A stretch of DNA of 64,000 nt from Zoroaster sp. YZ-2022 (lineage: Eukaryota > Echinodermata > Asteroidea > Forcipulatida > Zoroasteridae): contig CM055830.1 in assembly GCA_029582265.1 (NCBI GenBank), forward strand, positions 36,388,718-36,452,717. The letters run 5' to 3'. A program made the translations under genes and the position numbers. The notes below the pieces were generated by a model. The model did no database searches. It was not told the DNA's origin and worked only from the letters and a program-made list of their open reading frames with translations. Shown piece after piece: positions 11,487 to 21,849 of this stretch; position 1 is the first letter of the stretch, and the number at the start of each line of letters is the position of its first letter.

Positions 11487-11751
11487 TCGCGAGAAGATGG
11501 GTCTGAGAATTTCACTCGAAGCTGGAACGAGTACAAGGACGGATTCGGCTCACTGATGTCAGACCACTGGAGAGGGAACGATGTACTGCATCATCTGACA
11601 AGAGAGGGAGAGTGGATGATACGTGTGGACCTGACGGATACAGATGGCACCTGGGGTTTTCGGTATATTAAGCCTTTCAGCATAATGTCCTCCAACGACA
11701 ATTACAAACTGAGTATTGGGACAGAAACCATGTACCACGGCAGCGACATTG
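11487..11751 (+). CDS. Fibrinogen-related domain, exon 2
   Basis: The acceptor is AATACAG and the donor GTATGC. The exon is 265 nt, phase 0 in and phase 1 out. Product begins SREDGSENFTRSWNEYKDGF, then GSLMSDHWRGNDVLHHLT and WMIRVDLTDTDGTWGFRY, ending YKLSIGTETMYHGSDIG. This is the FReD signature F-x-R-SW-x-EYK-x-GFG and W-x-GND-x-x-H-LT, normally continuing from WTVIQRRxDGS. The phase matches both neighbours. The alternative frames on either strand carry no domain. Confidence 0.9.
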
Positions 11752-12299
11752 GTATGCAACAAATTTACTTTTCAAGAATGATCAGGCACATACTGTTAAT
11801 CGTCATTACTCTGATTGGTTGAAATTTAAAAATATAAATTAATTAGTCACGAGTTTGGTCCCTTTTTTGCGTTCGAAAAACAATACTTGAAATGTATTTA
11901 AAACCTCCAACAATGTATCAATATGTTTGATGAATTTACTTTAATTATTGAAAGAGAGCAATGCAAAAACTATCAAATAATAATAGAACTTCAAATTTCA
12001 TCTGCTAGATTCAAACATTATACATTTCGTTTTAGGGTTTATGTTGCTCGTTATATTCCGTTTCCTTATGTTTTTTAAAGGTTACTAAGTTGGTTTCCTG
12101 ACAAAGGCAGTTAGCAATACACAAAACCAGTGGCGTTGATATGTTGTTATGATTGGGGGGAGGGGGGTATAGAGTTGGACAAATGACCTCAACCAACCTC
12201 CCCCACGTAAAATCACCGATTTTGTATTTATTTATTTTAAATTTGATAGGCTACTAGTGTAACCTATAATGGACATGGAAATATTTTTGGAAACAAAAT

Positions 12300-12410
12300 C
12301 GTTCTCCTGAGGACGATCAGAGCATACTGATCGAAACGTCGAGTTGTACATCCAGTTCTTTTCAGAACTAATTACTACTCAATTGAGATTCCACATGGTG
12401 TCACCGCAAT
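12300..12410 (+). other. Retroelement-terminus-like motif with a hammerhead-like core
   Basis: CTGAGGA is followed by a near-perfect stem (CGATCAG, loop AGCATA, CTGATCG) and then AAACGTCG. This resembles the CUGANGA-stem II-GAAA core of hammerhead ribozymes associated with Penelope-like elements. The following TTCAGAACTAATTACTACTC and CACATGGTGTCACCGCAA recur at 42755-42802, inside the large TIR element, so this is a dispersed repeat. Confidence 0.4.
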
Positions 12411-12509
12411 TAGTCTTACTGATTTTAACATTACAAATTTCGTTTGGGGTTTGCTAATGTTGAGCCATAACTTTTATTTACATCATTATGTTTTGTTTTT
12501 TCTGTCAAG

Positions 12510-12781
12510 GTGCACAACCTCTTCTATCGACAGATGGTCAACAGTTCTCAACATACGACAGAGACAATGATAAGGATACTGAGTCTAATTGTGCAAGGTT
12601 ATTACAGGGAGGTTGGTGGTTTAATCGTTGTACAGGGGACAATCCTACATCTGATACACTTAATGGTGAATACCCCAGCGGCATTAGGTGGGATACATGG
12701 GATGGTCATCAAATAGTGACGAGTCAAATGGTAATAATCCGATGTGTGGGAAAAATAAATTGGTCTGGGTTTCGTTGTTGA
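12510..12781 (+). CDS. Fibrinogen-related domain, terminal exon
   Basis: The acceptor is GTCAAG at 12509; the exon starts phase 1 and ends with TGA at 12779-12781. The joined codon gives DIG-AQPLLSTDGQQFSTYDRDND, with the DxDND Ca2+-site-like loop. Next come NCARLLQGGWWFNRC (the second conserved disulfide pair), NGEYPSGIRWDTWDG, and the end VIIRCVGKINWSGFRC. These are the diagnostic C-terminal FReD motifs (CA-x(n)-GGWW-x-x-C, LNG-Y, GI-W-x-W-G). The three exons together give almost a whole FReD. Upstream EGF exon phases match, so the product is inferred to be a secreted EGF-FReD protein. An extra C-terminal Cys is unusual and could allow dimerisation. Confidence 0.92.
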
Positions 12782-13125
12782 ATGAACTAATGAGTATCGG
12801 GGCATTATGTGGGATTTATGGTATAAGCATCAAATAGTGAAATGAAAATAATCCGCTGCACGGGAGTCATTAAATGTTACGGTGTATTTAAACATTTCTG
12901 TTGAGTGGTTGAATCTGTTTTTTCTCCGATAAAATTTGGACAGAAAAATTCACTGAAATTATTTCAGCAAATGCTGTTTTATTTTATTAAATTTGTTTGC
13001 TTATAGTAAGGATCACTGAAATAATTTCTTACATAATCTTGTGTTTCAATTAAGTTGTATGCATGACTGAAAAGATTTTTCGCAAAATGTAAAACAAAAA
13101 CAAAATCACACAATTAAACAGAATT
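12782..13125. other. 3' flank of the EGF-FReD gene
   Basis: AT-rich; AATAAAT-like words occur nearby but no polyadenylation site can be fixed. Just after the stop, GGCATTATGTGGGATTTATGG and CATCAAATAGTG echo the last exon imperfectly, suggesting a small internal duplication of exon 3 sequence. Confidence 0.45.
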
Positions 13126-13540
13126 ATGCACCAACAGCAGTCATAACCACATCCATATCACTATATGTATGCACCAACAGCAGTCATAACCACATCCATA
13201 TCACTATGTATGCAGCAACAGCAGTCATAACCACATCCATATCACTATGTATGCACCAACAGCAGTCATAACCACATCCATATCACTATGTATGCACCAA
13301 CAGCAGTCATAATCACATCCATATCACTATGTATGCAGCAACAGCAGTCATAATCACATCCATATCACTATGTATGCAGCAACAGCAGTCATAACCACAT
13401 CCATATCACTATGTATGCAGCAACAGCAGTCATAACCACATCCATATCACTATGTATGCACCAACAGCAGTCATAATCACATCCATATCACTATGTATGC
13501 AGCAACAGCAGTCATAACCACATCCATATCACTATGTATT
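13126..13540. repeat. 41-bp minisatellite, about 10 units
   Basis: Units read ATGCACCAACAGCAGTCATA then ACCACATCCATATCACTATGT, with C/G variation in CACC/CAGC. The 41-bp period is measured between 13171 and 13212. Units are contiguous without spacers, so this is not a CRISPR array. Confidence 0.95.
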
Positions 13541-14100
13541 TAGTTATGGCAAATATTGAGCAAGAAATTGCTCCAAAAACCACGCATGAAAAACACTAAA
13601 AATTAGGATTTAAATTTGTATGCAGCAGGTTCAACTATAAACACAAATCATTTTTATACATGTATTTTCTTATGTTATTACTACTGCAAATAGAAAATTC
13701 AAAGTGACCTTTGAAACATTTAATAACAAAAACAACAGTTGCACCAATCGGTCATTGGGGTATGAAATAAATCCTGTAAAGAAAGGTCACACAATTCGTC
13801 ACTGTTTTCACGAAGAAACACTTTATTAGACCACACGAGATAACCGAGTTGCTTTTCTGAAATTACCATTTTACCATCATTAAAAATTAATTTTAGAAAA
13901 ATTGCTTTCAGTAAGCGTTTTCACAAAACGACAGTTTAGGAAAGTTGTGTTGGCAAAATAAACCGTTTTCTGGTTTGAGCGTTTTCACGAAGGGATTATT
14001 GTCTTAATTAAATCGATTAATCTTCATATTGTTGAAAAGTTTTTTTCACACATTTATACGAAAACAATATTAAAAGTGAAACTTAATAAAACTGGCAATT

Positions 14101-14440
14101 CCATGGTTACTCACGTGACATTACTCTATTTTCACAGTTGTTGCATTATACCCAGACCAGCACAAACAAATAATTGCAGACATTTCTAATAATGTACGCT
14201 ATACAGTATAAGAGAACAATGCTGGTAACTGACGCTATATAAGAGAACAATGCTGGTAACTGACGTTACATTTTTTGAACAAGCATAAAATGTCGCTGTT
14301 TGTCTGATATAGCGTACATATAGCACTGAAGTAAGGTCTGGGTATAATGCAACTACTGTGACAAAAACTGATGAGTGAAATAAATATTATGACATTAAGA
14401 GTGAGCCCAATACCTCACAAATGTAACGTGAGTAACCATG
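14101..14440. mobile_element. Nested-palindrome foldback element (copy 1)
   Basis: Ends CCATGGTTACTCACGTGACA and, reversed, CATGGTTACTCACGTTACAT. An inner inverted pair is GCATTATACCCAGACC / GGTCTGGGTATAATGC (about 14146 and 14337), and a third pair is GTACGCTATA / TATAGCGTAC. A 29-nt segment (AGAGAACAATGCTGGTAACT region) is duplicated in the centre. The same element is at 34853-35166. Confidence 0.8.
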
Positions 14441-16415
14441 CGATTGAATTTTATGTAATTTTTATTACATAAAATATATTAATGAAATTAATCATGAATT
14501 TATTCTATCAATGACATTTCATATCGTTTGGTTCATTTATGAGAGCCGGATGCACAAAGTTGTGATTGAAGGTAACACAGCGCCATTGTTGGGCGTGATT
14601 GGGCGTCTGTCATTTTATTCCAAGAGATGTAGGCTGGAAATATTGATATAAAACTAGTTGTTAAAATAAGAAATGTTAACAAAGAAATCAGGTGACATTG
14701 ATGTTGGAACAAAGACCAATAGACTTTTATCATGGTACAACCATTTTGTTTTTCTTCAATAAAACCACGTAACCAAACCGAGTCGTGAAGGAAAATAGTC
14801 TGGTCACTGGTATGCTTTAGCAATATATAGTCGTACTTGCGTCAAGGAACCTGACAAAGATGACCGCGGCGTGATAAAGGTATATACCTGGCGTGTGTAC
14901 TTGCAGATGTTTCCAGTAATGTACATTTCAAGTATGGTTGTGAAACAATATAATTGTGATGTGACAGGCGCTCAATAACTTCAACCAACAAAAGCGTTAC
15001 TGAAGAGAACAGAGATCTATAATTTACTGTTTATTTAAAAGATTATAATTATTAAATGAATAAGTACATTGTTCATACGTATGGTACAAATTTCATTTAT
15101 TTTTCGAGATTTAAATCAGATTAACTTGTAAATAAAAACTACAGATTTTTTTCCAAGATGCCTTTGTGATATTTCTGGTTTCTGAAACATACAAATTGAT
15201 CATAATATTTGAAAATAATCTTGCAATTACATGCAGAAAAATGGAAAACATATTGAACTTTTAAGAAAACGCCTGCAAAATGAATCGTGAAAAACACGTA
15301 ATTTTTTTGAGGATTTAAATCTCGAAATCAGTTTAGAAGTGATTGTTATAGAGATACTCGTGTGTTTTTATTTAAATGAAATATCATAAATTAATTGAAA
15401 ATGTTTAAGTGACTTAGTATATTACACAACATCATGAGTTTGTCCCGTTCACCAGTGATTCCCAGCAATTTTTTGTTGAACCTCATAATTTATATTTTTC
15501 CGAAAGAAAGGGGGAAAATAGTTTAAGTAAATATTTCACAAAAACGTCAAAAATACTTCACAAAATAATTGTCAAAAAGCATGGTATAACATTAATTCAT
15601 TGCCTAAATGAATTTATGACGGGCCGCCATCAATTCATTTGGTAATATTATTACATTAAAAACATACATCTGATGATTTGTTTGCCTGTCTGCAAGGACA
15701 AGGGTAATTTAAAAATAAAACTGCTGGGAATAACCGGTGAAAGTATCAAACATAAGGGCGATGCATCTTTGAGTAGATTACACAGGAATTTTGTCACTGG
15801 AGATGGAGGTCAATAAAAGTTGAGGTATTATAGAAATATTGTATATCAATTCGGCAATGAACTGATGGAAGGATGTTCTTTCTGATAAATCATTGAATGA
15901 ATTCATAGAATTCATTCAAAGATCATCTGTATTATTTTGACCAAAATTAAATTAAACAAGAAATATTTGACAAAAACAAATGAATGATTGGTGATCATCC
16001 TTGCCCGATCTGATTGTTTTCCCACCAATAAAATTTACCAGTCCCAACCCCAGCCTCAGCCCCATTCCCACCCCTTCCCAGCCCACCCCTCCACACCATC
16101 AGCGGTTGTGAAGATATTCAAGTTCAGGGAATGGATACATGTGCATGTTTTCCACATTGGTACAAATTCTCCCACCCGCCTCCCTCCCCATTATATGGAG
16201 AATCATGTGTGTATGGGCATGGAAAGACTATGCTAATTGGGGGTCAGTGTTTGTAATCTGAACAAAATGAGATCATGTCACAATTCATATCGCTTCTCCT
16301 CACATTTTATATTTTGAAACTAACATTATCTCCATTTTCTCTAAACGAGATGGTAGTGTGACCACAAAGAAAATAAAATCTCCTGATTTTGACATCACAG
16401 TTTATAATGAATCTT
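14441..16415. other. AT-rich DNA without recognisable genes
   Basis: The small open frames (14533-14823 minus, 15988-16236 plus) have no recognisable domain and no supporting splice pattern. Confidence 0.5.
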
Positions 16416-16812
16416 AAAAGATATCAGTGTAATATAGGAATATATTTTGAGATTTAACTGATAATGAAAACAAAATATTAAAACTAATTAATTTTGTTTT
16501 TTCAAACAAAAACTTTCAAAATCGATAAAGAAAATAATGAATCTCATATTAATTTCAATTGAGTATAATCGAAAATTCTAGGTTTATAACGGAAGTTAAA
16601 TATTATTAAATTTGAATCAAATTGAATCGAGCAAAATGTAGTGAAGTATATTTTAGAGTTTAAACGTAATTATTTAAAATATCTTGTGCCTTTAATTGTA
16701 TGCATATTTATATAAAATGTTTAATGTTTAGTATTTCACAGTATTTAGCCCTGTGTTATCCGAACCATCGATAACATCGATTGAATATCGCACAATATTC
16801 ATTTATCACATT
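16416..16812. repeat. Diverged 0.4-kb duplication, left copy
   Basis: Shares with 17366-17778 the order CAGTGTAA..AGGA-ATATAT, AATGAAAACAAAATAT, TTTATATAAAATGTTTAAT, TATTTCACAGTATT-AGCCC, CTGTGTTATCCGA and CACAATATTCATTTATCAC. Same orientation, many substitutions. Confidence 0.75.
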
Positions 16813-17365
16813 AGTCTTGGAGAATGCAGGCCGCCAACATTGCAAGTGTAATGTTTTGTGGAATATTAACAAATAAGCATTCTCTAAAAATACAAAAGAA
16901 AATAATGGAAAATAAGGTTATGATGTTCCAGTATGCTTAATGAGATTATGAAATAAGAACAAAAACAAATAAAAGCTTCTCCTAGAAAATGAAAGTTCGA
17001 TTTCTGATAAAATTATGAAAATAAACAAATAATTTCAGAGCTAGCTAAATTACTACTAGACATGATTATGGTTTACAGCGACTGTCATACAATGATTTTT
17101 GTCACAGGACGAGATGTACATTGATGACAAAATATAATGAACAAAGTTTATTTTCAGAAATGGTTCACTGAATGTTGTAACATGACTTTCTTATCAACAT
17201 TTTGACCAAGAAAAGTAATATAACAGTGTTCGTTCACCATTTAGACCTATACAGAATAACGACAAATGTTAATATAATTTCAACAATAAATTGCAGCATA
17301 TGAATAAATTATGCGTTGCGAACATAACCAATTATTCAACAACACAATTCAGTGAATATTAAAAG

Positions 17366-17778
17366 TTAACAGTGTAAATTAGGATATATATTGAAATTTA
17401 ATTTATAATGAAAACAAAATATCAAAAAAAAACATTTGTTTGAATAAAAATAAAAACCAAAGTTTAAAAGCTATTGCATGAATAAAGCAAATAACAAATT
17501 TTATTTAAATTGAATTTGAATTGAATCAAACATTTTATGTTAATAGGGGATATTGAAATGAATTGAATTCGAATCGAGTTGAATCGACCAAAAATAAGTT
17601 TATGGGGAAATTAAATCTCGAAATATATTTTAGAGTTTAAATTAAAGTAATTATCTAAAAGATATTTATATAAAATGTTTAATTTTCATTAGTTTTGTTT
17701 AGTATTTCACAGTATTCAGCCCTGTGTTATCCGAGCTATCACAGATTGAATATCACACAATATTCATTTATCACGTAG
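17366..17778. repeat. Diverged 0.4-kb duplication, right copy
   Basis: Pairs with 16416-16812. The spacing is about 950 bp. It may be two copies of an uncharacterised AT-rich element. Confidence 0.75.
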
Positions 17779-18099
17779 CCTGGGCCTGGCCGGGCTTCTC
17801 AAAGGCTTTTTGTCCTCTTCCCCTAGCTGGTTGGCAAATTTCTAAATGGTTAGTGCAGTTTTGATCGATAACCAATAAGAATCAAGAGAGATGTACAGGA
17901 ATTCCAGTATAAAATGTCTTACCAGCATGATCTGAGAGCCATCTCAAGCAACCTTCAACTTCATTACATCTCTGGAACTATAAGTAAATAATGAATTGAC
18001 TTGATATACATGTACATGTATAACACCAACACCACAGTCATATAGTGTATAGTCATATCTCTACTTCACAAATTCTTTCTGCAGCATATAAACTATGGC

Positions 18100-18325
18100 T
18101 TAAAGGTGCAATATCATCACGATCAACAGGGCATGGAATCAGAGTGATAGTTTTAGATTAATTCAGTGACTGAAAATAATAACCCACAAGACAAGGTCGT
18201 ATTAACGTTGCTGCTGCATAAATGAGCCAGTAATTTTCAGTCACTGTGTTCATCTTAAACTAGGACACCGATTCCATGCCCTGTTGAAAGTCTGCTCTGA
18301 TTGTGACGATACTGTCTCTTTAAAG
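18100..18325. mobile_element. Foldback MITE (copy D), both arms kept
   Basis: The best-preserved copy. The left edge is TTAAAGGTGCAATATCATCA; the right edge reversed is TTTAAAGAGACAGTATCGTC. It has long arms with GGGCATGGAATC and GATTCCATGCCC and the centre GCTGCTGCATAAATGAGCC. TTAA at both ends is consistent with a TTAA target duplication. Confidence 0.88.
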
Positions 18326-18369
18326 AAACCATCTATTCCATCAAAGAAAGAAACATCTGAGCCAAGGCT

Positions 18370-18954
18370 GACTGAAACTCACCTGACAGAACACAGGAGG
18401 AAAGGCATTGTGTCTCTGAGGGACTGAAACTCACCTGACAGAACACAGGAGGAAAGGCATTGTGTCTCTGAGGGACTGAAACTCACCTGACAGAACAAAG
18501 GAGGAAAGGCATTGTGTCTCTGAAGGACTGAAACTCACCTGACAGAACAAAGGAGGAAAGGCATTGTGTCTCTGAGGGACTGAAACTCACCTGACAGAAC
18601 AAAGGAGGAAAGGCATTGTGTCTCTGAGGGACTGAAACTCACCTGACAGAACAAAGGAGGAAAGGCATTGTGTCTCTGAGGGACTGAAACTCACCTGACA
18701 GAACACAGGAGGAAAGGCATTGTGTCTCTGAGGGACTGAAACTCACCTGACAAAACACAGGAGGAAAGGCATTGTGTCTCTGAGGGACTGAAACTCACCT
18801 GACAGAACAAAGGAGGAAAGGCGTTGTGTCTCTGAGGGACTGAAACTCACCTGACAGAACACAGGAGGAAAGGCATTGTGTCTCTGAGGGACTGAAACTC
18901 ACCTGACAGAACACAGGAGGAAAGGCATTGTGTCTCTGATGGACTGAAACTCAC
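18370..18954. repeat. 52-bp minisatellite derived from an exon/donor boundary
   Basis: Eleven units at a 52-bp spacing (GACTGAAACTCACCTGACAG, then AACACAGGAGGAAAGGCATT, then GTGTCTCTGAGG). Read on minus, each unit is the last 41 nt of the exon at 18955-19085 plus 11 nt of its intron (GTGAGTTTCAG). Every unit therefore repeats the CAG/GTGAG donor, followed by a TTTCAG acceptor-like word. Confidence 0.92.
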
Positions 18955-19085
18955 CTGACAGAACACAGGAGGAAAGGCATTGTGTCTATGAGGGTTCAGG
19001 AAATCACAAAGTTCATTCCAAACTTGACGATAATTGGCTGTCGCCAGCTCAAAATTTGCAACTGGAATCTTGTGTGTTTCATCAC
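18955..19085 (-). CDS. Exon of an unrecognised minus-strand gene
   Basis: A 131-nt exon with a consensus acceptor (CAATCACAG) and donor (CAG/GTGAGT); phase 1 in, phase 0 out. It reads (G)DETHKIPVANFELATANY, then RQVWNELCDFLNPHRHN and AFPPVFCQ. Amino-acid composition and exact splice sites look like real coding sequence, but I do not recognise the family. The last 41 nt and the first intron bases have been tandemly copied 11 times downstream (18370-18954). It may belong to the same gene as the minus-strand exons at 28960 and 29395, though phase does not join it directly to 28960, so at least one exon would be missing between them. Confidence 0.55.
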
Positions 19086-19204
19086 CTGTGATTGAAATGA
19101 TAAATAACAAAACATTTAATGACCATATGAGAGGAGAAATCCTGAATTCCACATGTGAATGCCTCAATCGAAGATTTGAAAGCCTCATTCCTAAAGGTGA
19201 AAAC

Positions 19205-20625
19205 CTCCATCCCACAGCCTCTGAAATGAAAGCCTCAATCCCTGAAACGAAAGCCTCAATCCCTGAAAAGAAAGCCTCAATCCCTGAAACGAATACCTCG
19301 ATCCCTGAAACGAAAGCCTCAATCCCTGAAACGAATACCTCGATCCCTGAAACGAAAGCCTCAATCCCTGAAACGAATACCTCGATCCCTGAAACGAAAG
19401 CCTCAATTCCTGAAATGAAAGCCTCAATCCCTGAAATGAAAGCCTCAATCCCTGAAACGAAAGCCTCAATCCCTGAAATGAAAGCCTCAATCCCTGAAAA
19501 GAAAGCCTCAATCCCTGAAACGAATACCTCGATCCCTGAAATGTATACCTTGATCCCTGAAACGAAAGCCTCAATCCCTGAAATGAAAGCCTCAATCCCT
19601 GAAAAGAAAGCCTCAATCCCTGAAACGAATACCTCGATCCCTGAAACGAAAGCCTCAATCCCTGAAAAGAAAGCCTCAATCCCTGAAACGAATACCTCGA
19701 TCCCTGAAACGAAAGCCTCAATCCCTGAAATGAAAGCCTCAATCCCTGAAAAGAAAGCCTCAATCCCTGAAACGAATACCTCGATCCCTGAAACGTATAC
19801 CTTGATCCCTGAAACGAAAGCCTCAATCCCTGAAATGAAAGCCTCAATCCCTGAAACGAAAGCCTCGATCCCTGAAACGAAAGCCTCAATCCCTGAAATG
19901 AAAGCCTCAATCCCTGAAATGAAAGCCTCAATCCCTGAAACGAAAGCCTCAATCCCTGAAATGAAAGCCTCAATCCCTGAAAAGAAAGCCTCAATCCCTG
20001 AAACGAATACCTCGATCCCTGAAACGTATACCTCGATCCCTGAAACGAAAGCCTCAATCCCTGAAATGAAAGCCTCAATCCCTGAAATGAAAGCCTCAAT
20101 CCCTGAAACGAAAGCCTATATTCCAGAGATGAAAGCTTCTATCCAAGAGATGAAAGCATCCATTTCAGAGATAAAAGCCTCTATTGAAAGCCATCATCCA
20201 AGAGGTGAAAGCCTCCATCTCAGAGGTAAAAAACTTTATCCCAGAGATGAAATCTTTTTCCCAGAGATGAAAATCTCTATGCAAAATGTGAACGCCTCAA
20301 TCCCAGTGGTGTAAGCCTCAATCCCAGAGGTGTAAGCCTCAATCCCAGAGGTGTAAGCCTCAATCCCAGAGGTGTAAGCCTCAATCCCCGAGGTATACCT
20401 ATATCCTGAAGGTGTAAGCCTCCATTCCAGAGGTGTAAGCCTCCATCCCAGAGGTGTAAGCCTCAATCCCAGAGGTGTAAGCCTCAATCCCAGAGGTGTA
20501 AGCCTCAATCCCAGAGGTGTAAGCCTCAATCCCAGAGATGTAAGCCTCCATCCCAGAGGTATACCTATATTCTGAAGGTGAAAGCCTCCATTTCACAACA
20601 GAGGTTAAAGCTTCCATTACAGATG
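19205..20625. repeat. 21-bp minisatellite, more than 60 units
   Basis: Unit AAAGCCTCAATCCCTGAAAC(G) and variants (GAATACCTCGATCCCTGAAA). From about 20140 the units change to a TGTAAGCCTCAATCCCAGAGG form. The period is a multiple of three, so long frames are open on both strands (KASIPET on plus, FQGLRLS on minus). No start context, splice signal or non-repeat domain supports a protein. Confidence 0.92.
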
Positions 20626-20956
20626 AGGAAACCTTCATCTTAAATTTCCAGTGAAAACTTACTTTTAGATTGGCAGAGGTAACGATATCCAATGGATAAT
20701 CTACCAGAGTCCATGAATCGATGGAATATACATGTACATGTACATGTAATGATGCCTGCATATAAGCTGTAGGATATACATGCTATCTCACATGGGAGAT
20801 ATAGCATTTATCATCTGGTAACTCACAGTGTCTCAAATGATAACACATGGAACTTCTCCATACATACAGCTGTAATCAAATAAAAACAAAATAGGAATTT
20901 TAAAACCGCATGGTTTATTGATTTAAAATCAATATATATTTGAATAACATAATAAC

Positions 20957-21172
20957 CTTTAAAGGGACAATATCGTCACGATCAGAGAACTTTCAATAGG
21001 GCATGGAATCAGTGTCCTAGTTTAAAATGAACAGTCACTGCAAATTACTTGCTCATTTATGCAGCAGCAACGATAATATGACCTAATCATGTGGGGTATT
21101 ATTTTCAGTTACTGAGTTAATCTAACATTAGTAATACAATTCCATGCCCTGTTGATCATGATGATACTTGTC
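20957..21172. mobile_element. Foldback MITE (copy E)
   Basis: Left edge TTTAAAGGGACAATATCGTC. The arms contain GGGCATGGAATCAG and ATTCCATGCCCTG, and the centre GCAGCAGCAACGATAATATG. The right edge is decayed (GATGATACTTGTC). Confidence 0.85.
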
Positions 21173-21445
21173 AGGACTGATGTCATACCATGAATTATTT
21201 ACTCATTATGTTTATAATTTTCTTTTATTTGTTACTTGTTTACTTCTTTTCTTTCCAGCCTTTGTAACTCAAAGACTGAGACGAGTTTATGTTTATTTGC
21301 TTGAATAAAACTTACCAACACACGGTCTATTTTTATTGTTTAATGAGCCATGGTATACATATTGTGGTGAAATGGTTGCCTGGTGGCGCCCTGTGGCACA
21401 CTGACCTGGTTCTTGATAGCTGTATCCGGTCTCTGGATTCATGTG

Positions 21446-21545
21446 CAGCGCGTGATCGTCACATGTACAGACATGTGCGATTGCAAGGGTGGCTTTGGCG
21501 GGCGTTGTGAGCGCAGTTCACATTTGGCGGGCTTCAGTAGAGCAT
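21446..21545 (+). pseudogene. EGF-like half-domain
   Basis: The frame reads VTCTDMCDCKGGFGGRCERS, the C-terminal half of an EGF-like fold (C-x(3)-C-x-C-x-GGFGG-x-C), resembling the exon at 958 (CDCYGGWSGNVC). The N-terminal half with the CALSC motif is absent. GTGCAG before it is a possible acceptor. It could be another exon of the same gene family or a relic. Confidence 0.42.
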
Positions 21546-21780
21546 CGTGTAAAAGCCGTACAGCTAGCTCGAACCAGGGTGACTACAGGTCAGTAATTGC
21601 AAAGCCAATAATTTATGATTAAATACAAGTGAGAATTGAAGAGACTAATAGCAATAAAGAATCACATGAACTCAAAGAGAATAGCTCATCGTCTGTTTAT
21701 TAAGGTGTCAGAGAAATTAACCAGAAATAGACGTTCCCCAAAGAAGCCTTACTACCGCTTGAGTAAACGTTACAATATTA

Positions 21781-21809
21781 TATATGTGTGTGTGTGTGTG
21801 TGTGTGTAA
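21781..21809. repeat. (TG)n microsatellite
   Basis: A TATATG(TG)n run. Confidence 0.9.
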
Positions 21810-21849
21810 GAGTGAGAGTGAGTGACGTATGTTTTAGATAGCAAATCGC

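Noticed and set aside
13126..13540. Regular repeats as a CRISPR-like array
   Set aside because: Units are directly abutting 41-mers with no unique spacers, in a eukaryotic genome.
14533..14823. 96-codon minus frame with a hydrophobic stretch
   Set aside because: Hydrophobicity is expected from AT-rich sequence; no motif, homologue or context supports it.
19034..20314. 426-codon plus-strand frame with KASIPET repeats as a repetitive protein gene
   Set aside because: It is the 21-bp minisatellite; the opposite strand is equally open, and there is no non-repeat domain, start context or splice support.
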